Shown here in pieces: positions 1-6,099 of a stretch of 6,099 nt of DNA. The translations under genes and the position numbers were made by a program. Source of the stretch: Opitutia bacterium UBA7350 (GTDB taxonomy: Bacteria; Verrucomicrobiota; Verrucomicrobiia; Opitutales; Coraliomargaritaceae); contig DKOX01000144.1 in the NCBI GenBank assembly GCA_002470925.1, positions 3,300 through 9,398 of the forward strand. Direction: 5' to 3'. The notes beneath the pieces are model-generated. The model saw nothing but the letters and a program-made list of their open reading frames with translations. It made no database searches and was not told the DNA's origin. Numbering within the stretch: the stretch's first letter is position 1; each line of letters opens with the position of its first letter.

Positions 1-51
1 CTTTTTCACCGCAGTTTTTTTAGTAACTTTCTTGGTGGTTTTTTTTGCCAT
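1..51 (-). CDS. N-terminus of a lysine-rich protein (partial, possible DksA/TraR-like)
   Basis: Only the first 17 codons are in the window; the gene leaves through the left edge. It starts with ATG at 51-49, 29 bp after the ileS stop on the same strand, so it is probably the next gene of an ileS operon. The visible residues are about half lysine, with Thr, Val and Ala (MAKKTTKKVTKK...). This is a highly basic, probably disordered tail. Such tails occur on histone-H1-like DNA-binding proteins and on the N-terminus of some DksA/TraR C4 zinc-finger regulators. In several Verrucomicrobia and chlamydiae, as I recall, a dksA-like gene lies near ileS or lspA, so I lean to DksA-like, but no zinc-finger part is visible. 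The 20 bases before the ATG contain no Shine-Dalgarno motif. Codons 2-5 contain a run of eight A. The existence of the gene is well supported by composition and spacing; its identity is not. Confidence 0.5.
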   Translation of the reverse strand, partial: MAKKTTKKVTKKTAVKK

Positions 52-80
52 GGCAGAATTAGGTAAGTTTAAGTTTATAA

Positions 81-2903
81 TTATAAATTGGCTTTAAGTG
101 CTTGCGCGCAGCGGGGTGAAACGGGACCCCATTCCTCGGTTGCGACAAGCTCAGGGACCCAGCGCCAACTGCGTGGGCAGCGTACACCATCGGCATGACT
201 GACTTCGGCAGTCAGTTTTTCCGCAGCGGCATCGGCGATGAGATTGACCTGAGAAAGAATAAAAAGTTCAGGAAGATCCGCTTCATATTTTTGAAGCAGT
301 TGGAATGTGGGATCCGATGGGGGTGCAGTGAAGACGGCCTTGGCATCGAGGCTTTGACCGATCGTCTTTTGTTGGCGCAAAACCTCCAGTGGTTCGTTTA
401 ACATACCAACGAGGCATTCGCGCAGGGCGATGACGTCGGCAGCGACATCCGGGTTTTTCCAGCCCGCATCGATGCGGGGCCATTCGAGGAGGGCGGCGGG
501 TTCATGCGATGCCTCGCTGTCACTGCGGGCGTAGTTCCAGGCTTCATCTGCGGTGAAAGGGAGGATCGGCGCCAAGAGGCGTGTGAATACATCAAAGATA
601 ATTGCAATTGCGGTCTGGGAAGAACGGCGCAGAGGGTCGTTTGGTGCAGCGGTGTAGAGGCGGTCCTTTAGGATATCGTGATAGGTTGCCGAGAGGGTGT
701 TGGCGCAGAATGGATCGAGGAAGTCTTTAAAGGCGCGGTGGAATTCGTAGGCCTCATAGGCTTCGGTCACCTGTGCGACCAATTGCGCAAGTTGATGCAG
801 CGCCCATTTGTCGATGGCGTTTAATTCCGCAAGAGGGACCGCATCTTTGGCGGGGTCAAAGTCGTGCAAGTTTCCGATTTGGTAACGCAGGGTGTTGCGT
901 ATATTGCGGTAATTGTTCGCGACGTTTTTAACGATATTATCAGAAACGGGGACATCGCCACGGTAGTCTTGCGAGCAAATCCACAGGCGTATGATGTCGG
1001 CTCCGTATTGTGAGATCCATTCGCTCAATGGACGGGCGGCGCCATCGCTCTTGGAGAGCTTCGTGCCGTCTTCCTTTACGATAAAGCCGTGAGTGAGGAG
1101 ATTTTTATAGGGTGCGGCACGGTCGGCGATTACGGCGGTCCAAAGCGAGCTCTGGAACCAACCCCGGTGTTGGTCGGAACCTTCCAGGTAAAGATCTGCA
1201 GGCCATTTGAGCGTATCGCGTTTTTGGAGCACGGCGCGGTGCGAGCTGCCGGAATCGATCCAAACATCGAGGGTATCGGTACCGCATTTGAGTTCGCCCG
1301 GGGCGGGCCAGGATTCGGGGAGTTCAATCCCCGCGAGGAGCTCGGCGGGGGACGCCTTGAACCAAAGATCGGTGCCGTGTTGCGCGATTTTTGGGGCGAG
1401 GGCACGAATCACATCTGCGTCGAGATAGGCCTGTCCCTCGGCGTCATAAAATGCGGGAATGGGAACGCCCCAGGTACGCTGACGACTGATGCACCAGTCG
1501 GGACGATTCTCGACGGCGGCCCGGATGCGGTTTTTGCCCCAGGATGGAATGAAATTTACCTGATCCAGCGCGTCCAAGGCGCGCTGGCGATCGCCGGATT
1601 TATCGAGGGCAATGAACCATTGGTCCATGGCGCGGAAGACCACGGGGGTCTTGGAACGCCAGCAATGCGGGTAGCTGTGTTCGATTTTCTTTTTTGCGAT
1701 CAAGCTGCCGTTCTCGGCGATGATGCGCAAAACCCCGAGGTTGGCGGGCGAGGGTTTGCCGTCGTCGCTTTCCAAAACTGAGGCGCCGACCAATTCGGCG
1801 GGGACTTGCCCATCCTCAAGGTAGCAACCGGAATCATCCAAGGGGCAGTAAATATCCAGTCCATACTTCATCCCTGTGATGTAATCGTCCAGGCCGTGCC
1901 CCGGGGCAGTGTGAACGCACCCCGTTCCGCTTTCGGTCGTCACGTATTCGGCGTTCAGAATCGGGGAAGGGCGGTCAATAAAGGGATGACGCGCCTCAAG
2001 GTTTTCGAGTTGAGAACCGGTGTAAGTCGCGAGCGTTTGGACATCCTTCAGTTCGCATGCCCCCGTGACCGCTTCGAGCAGCGGGGTCGCGACAATCAGC
2101 GTGCCCTTGTCGCTGCGCACCGCGCTGTATTCGATGTTGGGATGGACTGCCACTGCGAGGTTGGCGGGCAAGGTCCAGGGGGTGGTGGTCCAGATCAGGA
2201 TCGAGGCGTCGGCAGTATCAAGGGCCAGCGCCTCCCGGGCTTCGGGGCTGAGCGGAAGTTTGACGTAGATGGAAATGCTCTTGTGCGGACGATATTCGAT
2301 TTCTGCCTCCGCGAGGGCGGTAGCGCAAGGGATCGACCAATAAACGGGTTTTTTCGAGCGATACACAAGGTCCTGCTCGACAAAACGGGCCAAGGTCTCA
2401 AATTCAGCGGCCTCGTATTCGGGCTGGATGGTCCAATATTCGTTTTCCCAGTCGGCAAGGACGCCCAAACGCTGGAATTGCTCGGTTTGGAGCAGTCGGT
2501 ATTTGTCCGCAAAGGCCGCGCAGGCTTCCCGGACTTCCAAAGGGGTGTAGTCAGTGCGTCCGGCATCCTGGAGTTCGCGCGAGACCTTGTGCTCAATCGG
2601 GAGGCCGTGACTGTCCCATCCCGGAATGTAGGGGGCATTGTAACCCTGCATCCATTTAAAACGCAGAATGGTGTCTTTGAGGGTTTTATTGAGGGCGTGA
2701 CCGAGGTGGAGGTCGCCATTGGTAAAGGGCGGGCCATCGTGTAATATGAAATCCGGCCCAGCGGCATTCTTGCCCAGTATTTTATTGTATACATCGCAGT
2801 CATGCCATTGCTGCATGCGTGCCGGTTCGCGCTGCGCCAGGTTTCCGCGCATCGGGAAGCCTGTTTGTGGCAAGTTGAGTGTCTCTTTGAGGTCTTGGAC
2901 CAT
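81..2903 (-). CDS. ileS: Isoleucyl-tRNA synthetase (IleRS)
   Basis: This class Ia aminoacyl-tRNA synthetase charges tRNA-Ile with isoleucine using ATP in the cytoplasm, and it is essential. At 940 residues it matches the usual bacterial length. The N-terminus (LNLPQTGFPMRGNLAQREP) aligns with E. coli IleRS almost from residue 1, which fixes the start. The Rossmann signature HLGH is at residues 66-69. The CP1 editing domain shows TTTPWTLPAN (239-248) and HTAPGHGLDD (331-340). GSDQHRGWF is at about 575-583 and the KLSKS ATP-binding loop at 615-619. An alpha-helical anticodon-binding domain follows. The C-terminal zinc finger is altered: Cys909-x2-Ser912-x16-Ser929-x2-Cys932, where E. coli has four cysteines at the same spacing. 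No Shine-Dalgarno motif is clear; only a weak GGA lies about 10 bases before the ATG. The HIGH- and KMSKS-type motifs are normal, so the enzyme should be catalytically intact. Identity is certain; only the zinc site is unusual. Confidence 0.98.
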   Translation of the reverse strand: MVQDLKETLNLPQTGFPMRGNLAQREPARMQQWHDCDVYNKILGKNAAGPDFILHDGPPFTNGDLHLGHALNKTLKDTILRFKWMQGYNAPYIPGWDSHGLPIEHKVSRELQDAGRTDYTPLEVREACAAFADKYRLLQTEQFQRLGVLADWENEYWTIQPEYEAAEFETLARFVEQDLVYRSKKPVYWSIPCATALAEAEIEYRPHKSISIYVKLPLSPEAREALALDTADASILIWTTTPWTLPANLAVAVHPNIEYSAVRSDKGTLIVATPLLEAVTGACELKDVQTLATYTGSQLENLEARHPFIDRPSPILNAEYVTTESGTGCVHTAPGHGLDDYITGMKYGLDIYCPLDDSGCYLEDGQVPAELVGASVLESDDGKPSPANLGVLRIIAENGSLIAKKKIEHSYPHCWRSKTPVVFRAMDQWFIALDKSGDRQRALDALDQVNFIPSWGKNRIRAAVENRPDWCISRQRTWGVPIPAFYDAEGQAYLDADVIRALAPKIAQHGTDLWFKASPAELLAGIELPESWPAPGELKCGTDTLDVWIDSGSSHRAVLQKRDTLKWPADLYLEGSDQHRGWFQSSLWTAVIADRAAPYKNLLTHGFIVKEDGTKLSKSDGAARPLSEWISQYGADIIRLWICSQDYRGDVPVSDNIVKNVANNYRNIRNTLRYQIGNLHDFDPAKDAVPLAELNAIDKWALHQLAQLVAQVTEAYEAYEFHRAFKDFLDPFCANTLSATYHDILKDRLYTAAPNDPLRRSSQTAIAIIFDVFTRLLAPILPFTADEAWNYARSDSEASHEPAALLEWPRIDAGWKNPDVAADVIALRECLVGMLNEPLEVLRQQKTIGQSLDAKAVFTAPPSDPTFQLLQKYEADLPELFILSQVNLIADAAAEKLTAEVSHADGVRCPRSWRWVPELVATEEWGPVSPRCAQALKANL

Positions 2904-2948
2904 TTTTGATATTCCGGTTAAAACCAGACTTTATTGGGAAATCGCGGC

Positions 2949-2976
2949 AGTCTGTTTCTTTGTAGAGTGCTGTCAA
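2949..2976 (-). promoter_or_regulatory. Putative sigma70-type promoter of ileS
   Basis: Read on the minus strand, 2976-2971 is a perfect TTGACA -35 box. After a 16-bp spacer, 2954-2949 reads CAGACT, which keeps the second A, fourth A and final T of TATAAT. Transcription would begin near 2942 and give a leader of about 40 bases before the ileS ATG. The -35 box is strong and the -10 box weak, so this is a plausible but unproven site. No T-box-like leader or attenuator is visible in the short leader. Confidence 0.4.
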
Positions 2977-3003
2977 GCTAGCAGCGGCGTAAATCGCTCA
3001 ATT

Positions 3004-3012
3004 TGTGATAAT
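3004..3012 (+). promoter_or_regulatory. Putative extended -10 promoter for the antiporter-gpmI pair
   Basis: The spacer carries TGTGATAAT, an extended -10 element (TG, one base, then GATAAT with five of six consensus bases). No good -35 box lies 17 bp upstream, which extended -10 promoters can tolerate. A start near 3019 would give a leader of about 64 bases to the first ATG at 3083. A second, weaker candidate is TGCTATATC at 3052-3060. That one would start transcription near 3067 and would fit better with initiation at the ATG at 3119. Confidence 0.35.
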
Positions 3013-3082
3013 CTTCCAAAAATAGACTCGCCCAATGCGGCGGATAGGTCTTGCTATATCTTTTGCTCGTTTTTCCTGAACC

Positions 3083-4075
3083 ATGATGCTCGCCTTAATC
3101 CAGCTCTCCGTCGAAGCAATGAACCCAGTGGTTCTGATTTTACTCTTGTTGCTTGGACTGGTTGCCTTGGGTGGGGGGGGCGAGTTGCTGACCCGTGGCG
3201 CGGTGGCGATTTCCATAAATTTACGCATCGAACCGCTCATCGTGGGGCTGACGGTCGTCTCGCTGGCGACATCAATGCCCGAGTTCACCACTACTTTAAC
3301 CGCCGCGGAATCGCATCCGGGATTGGCGCTGGGCAACATCTTGGGCAGTAATATTGCCAATACCGGACTGATCCTCGGTTTGGCGGCGCTCCTCGTGCCC
3401 CTGCAGGTTAAATTGCGTTTGATTGAACGCGAGGTGCCGTTTTTGATAATCATAACGGCACTGTTCGGTATCTTTATCTTTACCAATGGTTTAGAGCGAT
3501 GGGAAGGGTGTTGCCTCTTGGCGGTGACACTTGCTTATTTAGTTTACATAGTGCGCAAGGCGAGGGAGGAACGCTGGTCGCCGGAAGGCACCTTACCCCA
3601 AATACAGCTTCCTACCGTGCTCGCGCTTATGGTGGTAATGCTGGGTGCAGCCCTCCTGGCGATCGGGGCGGATTTATTGGTGCAATCCAGCGTGGAAGTC
3701 GCCAAGCGCATGGGCGTGAACGATATCTTCATCGGGCTCACGGTCGTGGCGATTGGAACGAGTTTGCCCGAATTGGCGGCCTGTATCGCAGCAGTACGGG
3801 CAGGGCAGGGTGACCTTTGCGCCGGTAATATCGTTGGTTCAAATTTATTTAACCTCCTCCTCATCGGGGGCGGTGCGTCCGCGATCAAAAGTTTGCCCAT
3901 TGATTTCGCGGAGATCGGCCTTGAGTATTTTGCGGCATTGCTACTTACCATCTTCCTGCTCTGGATTGTGCGGAGCGGTCACACCGTAAGCCGACGCGAG
4001 GGAGCCTATCTTCTGATGCTCTATCTCACTTTTATTCTGCTTGCGACCGTTAAGCAATATACCGATTTCATTTAA
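3083..4075 (+). CDS. CaCA-family calcium/sodium antiporter (YrbG-like)
   Basis: This is an inner-membrane cation exchanger of the Ca2+/cation antiporter superfamily, 330 residues long. It has two homologous alpha repeats of inverted topology. Repeat 1 holds GLTVVSLATSMPEF (55-68) with acidic Glu67, then GNILGSNIAN (84-93). Repeat 2 holds GLTVVAIGTSLPEL (218-231) with Glu230, then GNIVGSNLFN (248-257). The two glutamates are the family's central ion ligands. About ten hydrophobic segments can be counted, roughly at 15-35, 49-75, 82-103, 118-135, 143-157, 174-196, 215-238, 245-262, 279-296 and 307-322. A charged loop (158-172) separates the halves. The first alpha motif has ATS where GTS is usual. 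Met13 (ATG at 3119) sits directly before the first membrane helix and is a credible alternative start; neither start has a Shine-Dalgarno motif. A run of eight G (3173-3180) encodes Gly residues near position 31. gpmI follows after 21 bp, probably in the same transcript. The exchanged ion (Ca2+, Mn2+ or other; Na+ or H+) cannot be told from sequence. Confidence 0.93.
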   Translation: MMLALIQLSVEAMNPVVLILLLLLGLVALGGGGELLTRGAVAISINLRIEPLIVGLTVVSLATSMPEFTTTLTAAESHPGLALGNILGSNIANTGLILGLAALLVPLQVKLRLIEREVPFLIIITALFGIFIFTNGLERWEGCCLLAVTLAYLVYIVRKAREERWSPEGTLPQIQLPTVLALMVVMLGAALLAIGADLLVQSSVEVAKRMGVNDIFIGLTVVAIGTSLPELAACIAAVRAGQGDLCAGNIVGSNLFNLLLIGGGASAIKSLPIDFAEIGLEYFAALLLTIFLLWIVRSGHTVSRREGAYLLMLYLTFILLATVKQYTDFI

Positions 4076-4096
4076 TTCGTTTCCAAAATTTAAAAC

Positions 4097-5677
4097 ATGA
4101 CAGAGAAAATTAAACCGGTCGTGCTCATCATCCGTGATGGCTGGGGAGAAAATCATGACGCGTCGCAGGACGCCCACAACGCCGTCAAATTGGCAAAAAC
4201 GCCGGTGGCGGATCGTTTGACCGCGGAATGGCCTCGCACCGAGATTAAAGCCTGTGGTCTTGCGGTCGGTTTACCGGAGGGGATCATGGGGAATTCCGAG
4301 GTCGGCCACCAAAACATTGGCGCGGGCCGGGTGGTGGATCAGGAGATCGTTCGTATCAACAAGGGAATTGCCACCGGATCGGTGAAGGAGAGCGAAGCCC
4401 TGCAGGCGGCGTTTAAAAACGCCCAAGCCAAGGGCAGGGCCCTGCATTTCATGGGATTGGTCTCGGACGCCGGGGTACACGCGATGCTGGATCATCTGTA
4501 TGGTCTTTTGGCAGTCGCGAAAGATGCGGGGGTCAGTAAGGTTTATCTTCACGCCTTTACGGATGGTCGCGACACCGGTCCCTTTACCGGGAAGGGTTTT
4601 ATCGAGGCGGCAGAAGCGAAAATGGCAGAGCTCGACATCGGGCAGATCGCCTCCGTTTCGGGCCGCTATTGGGCAATGGATCGCGACAACCGCTGGGATC
4701 GCGTCCAACGCGCCTACGATGCGTTGACAGGCAATAAGGTTGAACGAAGCTTCCCCTCTGCAGCAGAGGCAATTCAAGCCCAATACGACATGCCGGAGAC
4801 TGAAGGGACTAAAGGCGATGAGTTTTGCCCGCCTTCGGTCATCATTGACGCAGAAGGTAAACCCGTCGGCACCATTCAGAACGGTGATTCCGTCATCTTT
4901 TTCAATTTTCGTGGTGACCGTCCGCGGGAATTGACGCGCGCATTCATTCAGGAGGACTTCGAGGGCTTCGACCGCGGCGCACAACTGGACCTCTACTTTG
5001 CAACCCTGAGCGAATATCAGGTGGGCTTGTGTCCCAATGTTATTTTTCAAAAGCCGCCTAAGATGGATGGCATTCTTGGAGCTCACCTCGCCGCGCAGGG
5101 GATCGCGCAATTCCGTTGCGCCGAGACCGAGAAATTCCCGCATGTCACCTTTTTCTTTAACGATTACCGGGAAGAACCCTTTCCGGGGGAAGACCGCGAA
5201 TTGATCCCGAGCCGCAAGGATTGTGCGACCTATGACGAAAAGCCGGAGATGTCGGCCTACGGCATCCGCGATGCGACCGTCGCCGCGATTCAATCCGGGA
5301 AATACGGCCTCATTGTCGTTAATTTCGCCAATCCCGATATGGTCGGTCACACCGGAGTATTGGAAGCCTGCATCGAAGCCTGCGAAGTGGTGGATAGCTG
5401 CGTCGGCGACTTGCTCGCGGCGGTGGACGCGGCGGGCGGCGCGGCGCTCATCACTGCCGATCATGGAAACTCCGACCAACTTTGGAACAGCGCGACCAAT
5501 GGCCCACACACCGCCCACACCTTAAATCCCGTAGAGGTGGTGGTTTACGCTGCCGAGCACAAAGACGCTCAACTGGCGAGTGGAGGTGCCTTGGGTGATA
5601 TCGCACCCACCATTCTGGAACTGATGGCATTGGAGCAACCCGCCGCCATGACCGGACAAAGTTTATTACAATCCTAG
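4097..5677 (+). CDS. gpmI: 2,3-bisphosphoglycerate-independent phosphoglycerate mutase
   Basis: This enzyme interconverts 3- and 2-phosphoglycerate in glycolysis and gluconeogenesis, using two Mn2+ ions and a phosphoserine intermediate. It is a cytoplasmic member of the alkaline phosphatase superfamily. At 526 residues it is slightly longer than the usual 510-515. All catalytic landmarks are visible: Asp14 (RDGWG), nucleophile Ser67 in GNSEVGH (65-71), His128, Arg158-Asp159 in HAFTDGRDT, the [14 protein letters not shown] segment, Arg272 and Arg275 (FRGDR), Lys346 in [13 protein letters not shown], Asp414 and His418 in NPDMVGHTG, Asp455-His456 in TADHGN, and His474 in HTAHT. These match the metal and substrate ligands known from the Geobacillus stearothermophilus enzyme with offsets of 2 to 12 residues. 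The ATG at 4097 places the first beta strand where the family expects it. The bases before it are A/T-rich, with no Shine-Dalgarno motif. No terminator follows the stop before the tRNA gene, so some read-through into tRNA-Pro is possible. Confidence 0.98.
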   Translation: MTEKIKPVVLIIRDGWGENHDASQDAHNAVKLAKTPVADRLTAEWPRTEIKACGLAVGLPEGIMGNSEVGHQNIGAGRVVDQEIVRINKGIATGSVKESEALQAAFKNAQAKGRALHFMGLVSDAGVHAMLDHLYGLLAVAKDAGVSKVYLHAFTDGRDTGPFTGKGFIEAAEAKMAELDIGQIASVSGRYWAMDRDNRWDRVQRAYDALTGNKVERSFPSAAEAIQAQYDMPETEGTKGDEFCPPSVIIDAEGKPVGTIQNGDSVIFFNFRGDRPRELTRAFIQEDFEGFDRGAQLDLYFATLSEYQVGLCPNVIFQKPPKMDGILGAHLAAQGIAQFRCAETEKFPHVTFFFNDYREEPFPGEDRELIPSRKDCATYDEKPEMSAYGIRDATVAAIQSGKYGLIVVNFANPDMVGHTGVLEACIEACEVVDSCVGDLLAAVDAAGGAALITADHGNSDQLWNSATNGPHTAHTLNPVEVVVYAAEHKDAQLASGGALGDIAPTILELMALEQPAAMTGQSLLQS

Positions 5678-5707
5678 GCTAGCTTGCGCAAATGAGGCAT
5701 CCAAACG

Positions 5708-5739
5708 TTGACAATCGGTGTCCATTTGAATGTTAATAT
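5708..5739 (+). promoter_or_regulatory. Putative promoter of the tRNA-Pro gene
   Basis: A perfect TTGACA lies at 5708-5713. The -10 region is A/T-rich at 5731-5739. It can be read as GTTAAT (5732-5737, 18-bp spacer) or as TGTTAATAT, an extended -10 with a 20-bp spacer. Either puts the start about 10 bases before the mature tRNA 5' end at 5756, as expected for an independently transcribed stable RNA. Confidence 0.6.
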
Positions 5740-5755
5740 TAGTTTGACGAAGTAT

Positions 5756-5832
<77 letters not shown>

Positions 5833-5838
5833 TAAAAC

Positions 5839-5866
5839 AACCGCCACTTGTTGGCGGTTTTTATAT
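5839..5866 (+). terminator. Intrinsic terminator after tRNA-Pro
   Basis: A perfect 8-bp GC-rich stem pairs AACCGCCA (5839-5846) with TGGCGGTT (5852-5859) around the 5-nt loop CTTGT. A T-rich tail follows (TTT, then ATAT). It lies six bases after the encoded CCA end. Confidence 0.88.
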
Positions 5867-6057
5867 GGGCGCAAGTGGACAAATTTTATGGCTGCAGCGA
5901 TGATGCGAGTCATTGCATATTTGTTTTGCTACCGATGCGCAGGAAACGAAGGTTCAAGACTCGGCACGGGTCTTACTTGCAGCTTGCCTGTTGCAATAGC
6001 TGCTATTTTTTTGTTATTACTTTAACAATACCGCGCGTAGCTTTTTTATATAACTCC
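5867..6057. other. Spacer with no recognised gene
   Basis: Apart from the hairpin at 5979-6003, this spacer between the tRNA-Pro terminator and the last gene shows little. A 45-codon reading frame runs from ATG at 5888 to a TAA at 6023-6025 and ends in a hydrophobic stretch (LPVAIAAIFLLLL). It has no ribosome binding site and I do not recognise it. A weaker hairpin (AAGACTC with GGGTCTT) lies at 5956-5974. Confidence 0.5.
5979..6012 (+). terminator. Possible second intrinsic terminator
   Basis: GCAGCTTGC (5979-5987) pairs with 5993-6003 as nine base pairs interrupted by a two-base bulge (5996-5997), with loop CTGTT. Two bases later there is a run of seven T (6006-6012). It could back up the tRNA-Pro terminator and insulate the next gene, or end a short unrecognised transcript. 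The bulge and moderate GC content make it weaker than the hairpin at 5839-5866. Confidence 0.4.
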
Positions 6058-6099
6058 ATGCCTGAAGTTCTCAAAGCCAAAGATTTTTTTGACCAAGGG
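6058..6099 (+). CDS. N-terminus of an unidentified protein (partial)
   Basis: An ATG at 6058 opens a frame that stays open to the right edge, 14 codons, beginning MPEVLKAKDFFDQG. The residues look like an ordinary soluble protein start, with mixed charged and aromatic positions, but are too few to name a family. No Shine-Dalgarno motif precedes it. The upstream bases are A/T-rich, including TATATAAC at 6047-6054, which could be a -10 element very close to the ATG. The position after two terminator-like hairpins supports the start of a new transcription unit. Confidence 0.5.
   Translation, partial: MPEVLKAKDFFDQG

Noticed and set aside
1806..2744. A 312-codon open frame antisense to ileS, with a further one at 1089-1781.
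   Set aside because: Both lie wholly within ileS, whose protein matches the family end to end. Their translations have no recognisable motif.
2195..2803. A 202-codon frame on the same strand as ileS in another frame.
   Set aside because: It is a frame-shifted reading of ileS with low-complexity Pro/Ser/Arg composition. The ileS frame itself is unbroken.
4271..5518. A 415-codon open frame antisense to gpmI.
   Set aside because: It is the mirror of a strongly supported gpmI gene. Its translation shows no domain, and it lacks its own promoter or start signal. Long antisense frames are common in genes of this GC content.
2974..5686. A 9-bp inverted match (CAAGCTAGC near 2974-2982 and GCTAGCTTG near 5678-5686) flanking the antiporter-gpmI pair.
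   Set aside because: Matches of nine bases are expected many times by chance in 6 kb, and neither copy has a target duplication or a transposase nearby.
5888..6025. A 45-codon frame ending in a hydrophobic segment, a possible small membrane protein.
   Set aside because: There is no ribosome binding site and no recognised family, and the last part overlaps a terminator-like hairpin and its T run. Conservation in relatives would be needed to revive it.

Overview
This window is an ordinary housekeeping stretch of a bacterial chromosome with moderate, roughly mid-50s GC by eye. It holds three complete protein genes, one tRNA gene and the first codons of a further gene at each edge. No mobile element, CRISPR array, phage gene or defence system is visible. 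The proteins are clearly bacterial. The pairing of ileS with a downstream gene for a lysine-rich protein, together with the absence of Shine-Dalgarno sequences, resembles Verrucomicrobiota (Opitutae-like) genomes. That placement is inferred from memory of such genomes and is moderate-to-low in confidence.

Left part, minus strand (1-2903): ileS encodes a full-length class I isoleucyl-tRNA synthetase. Its stop is followed 29 bp later by the ATG of a gene that runs off the left edge. Its 17 visible residues are almost all Lys, Thr, Ala and Val. It may be a DksA/TraR-type zinc-finger protein with a basic N-terminal tail, or a histone-H1-like protein. The two genes are probably one operon, driven from the spacer at 2904-3082.

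Centre and right, plus strand (3083-5677): a CaCA-family cation/proton or cation/sodium antiporter gene (YrbG-like) is followed after 21 bp by gpmI, the Mn-dependent cofactor-independent phosphoglycerate mutase of glycolysis. The two are probably co-transcribed from a promoter in the divergent spacer. That spacer also carries the ileS promoter, facing the other way.

Far right (5678-6099): tRNA-Pro(CGG) has its own strong-looking promoter, an encoded CCA end and an intrinsic terminator. A second terminator-like hairpin follows, and then the first 14 codons of an unidentified gene that leaves the right edge.

The most unusual point is the C-terminal zinc finger of IleRS. The C-x2-C-x16-C-x2-C spacing is retained exactly, but the two inner cysteines are serines. 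Lesser points are the homopolymer runs in two genes and the lack of Shine-Dalgarno motifs. No undescribed multi-gene system was found.
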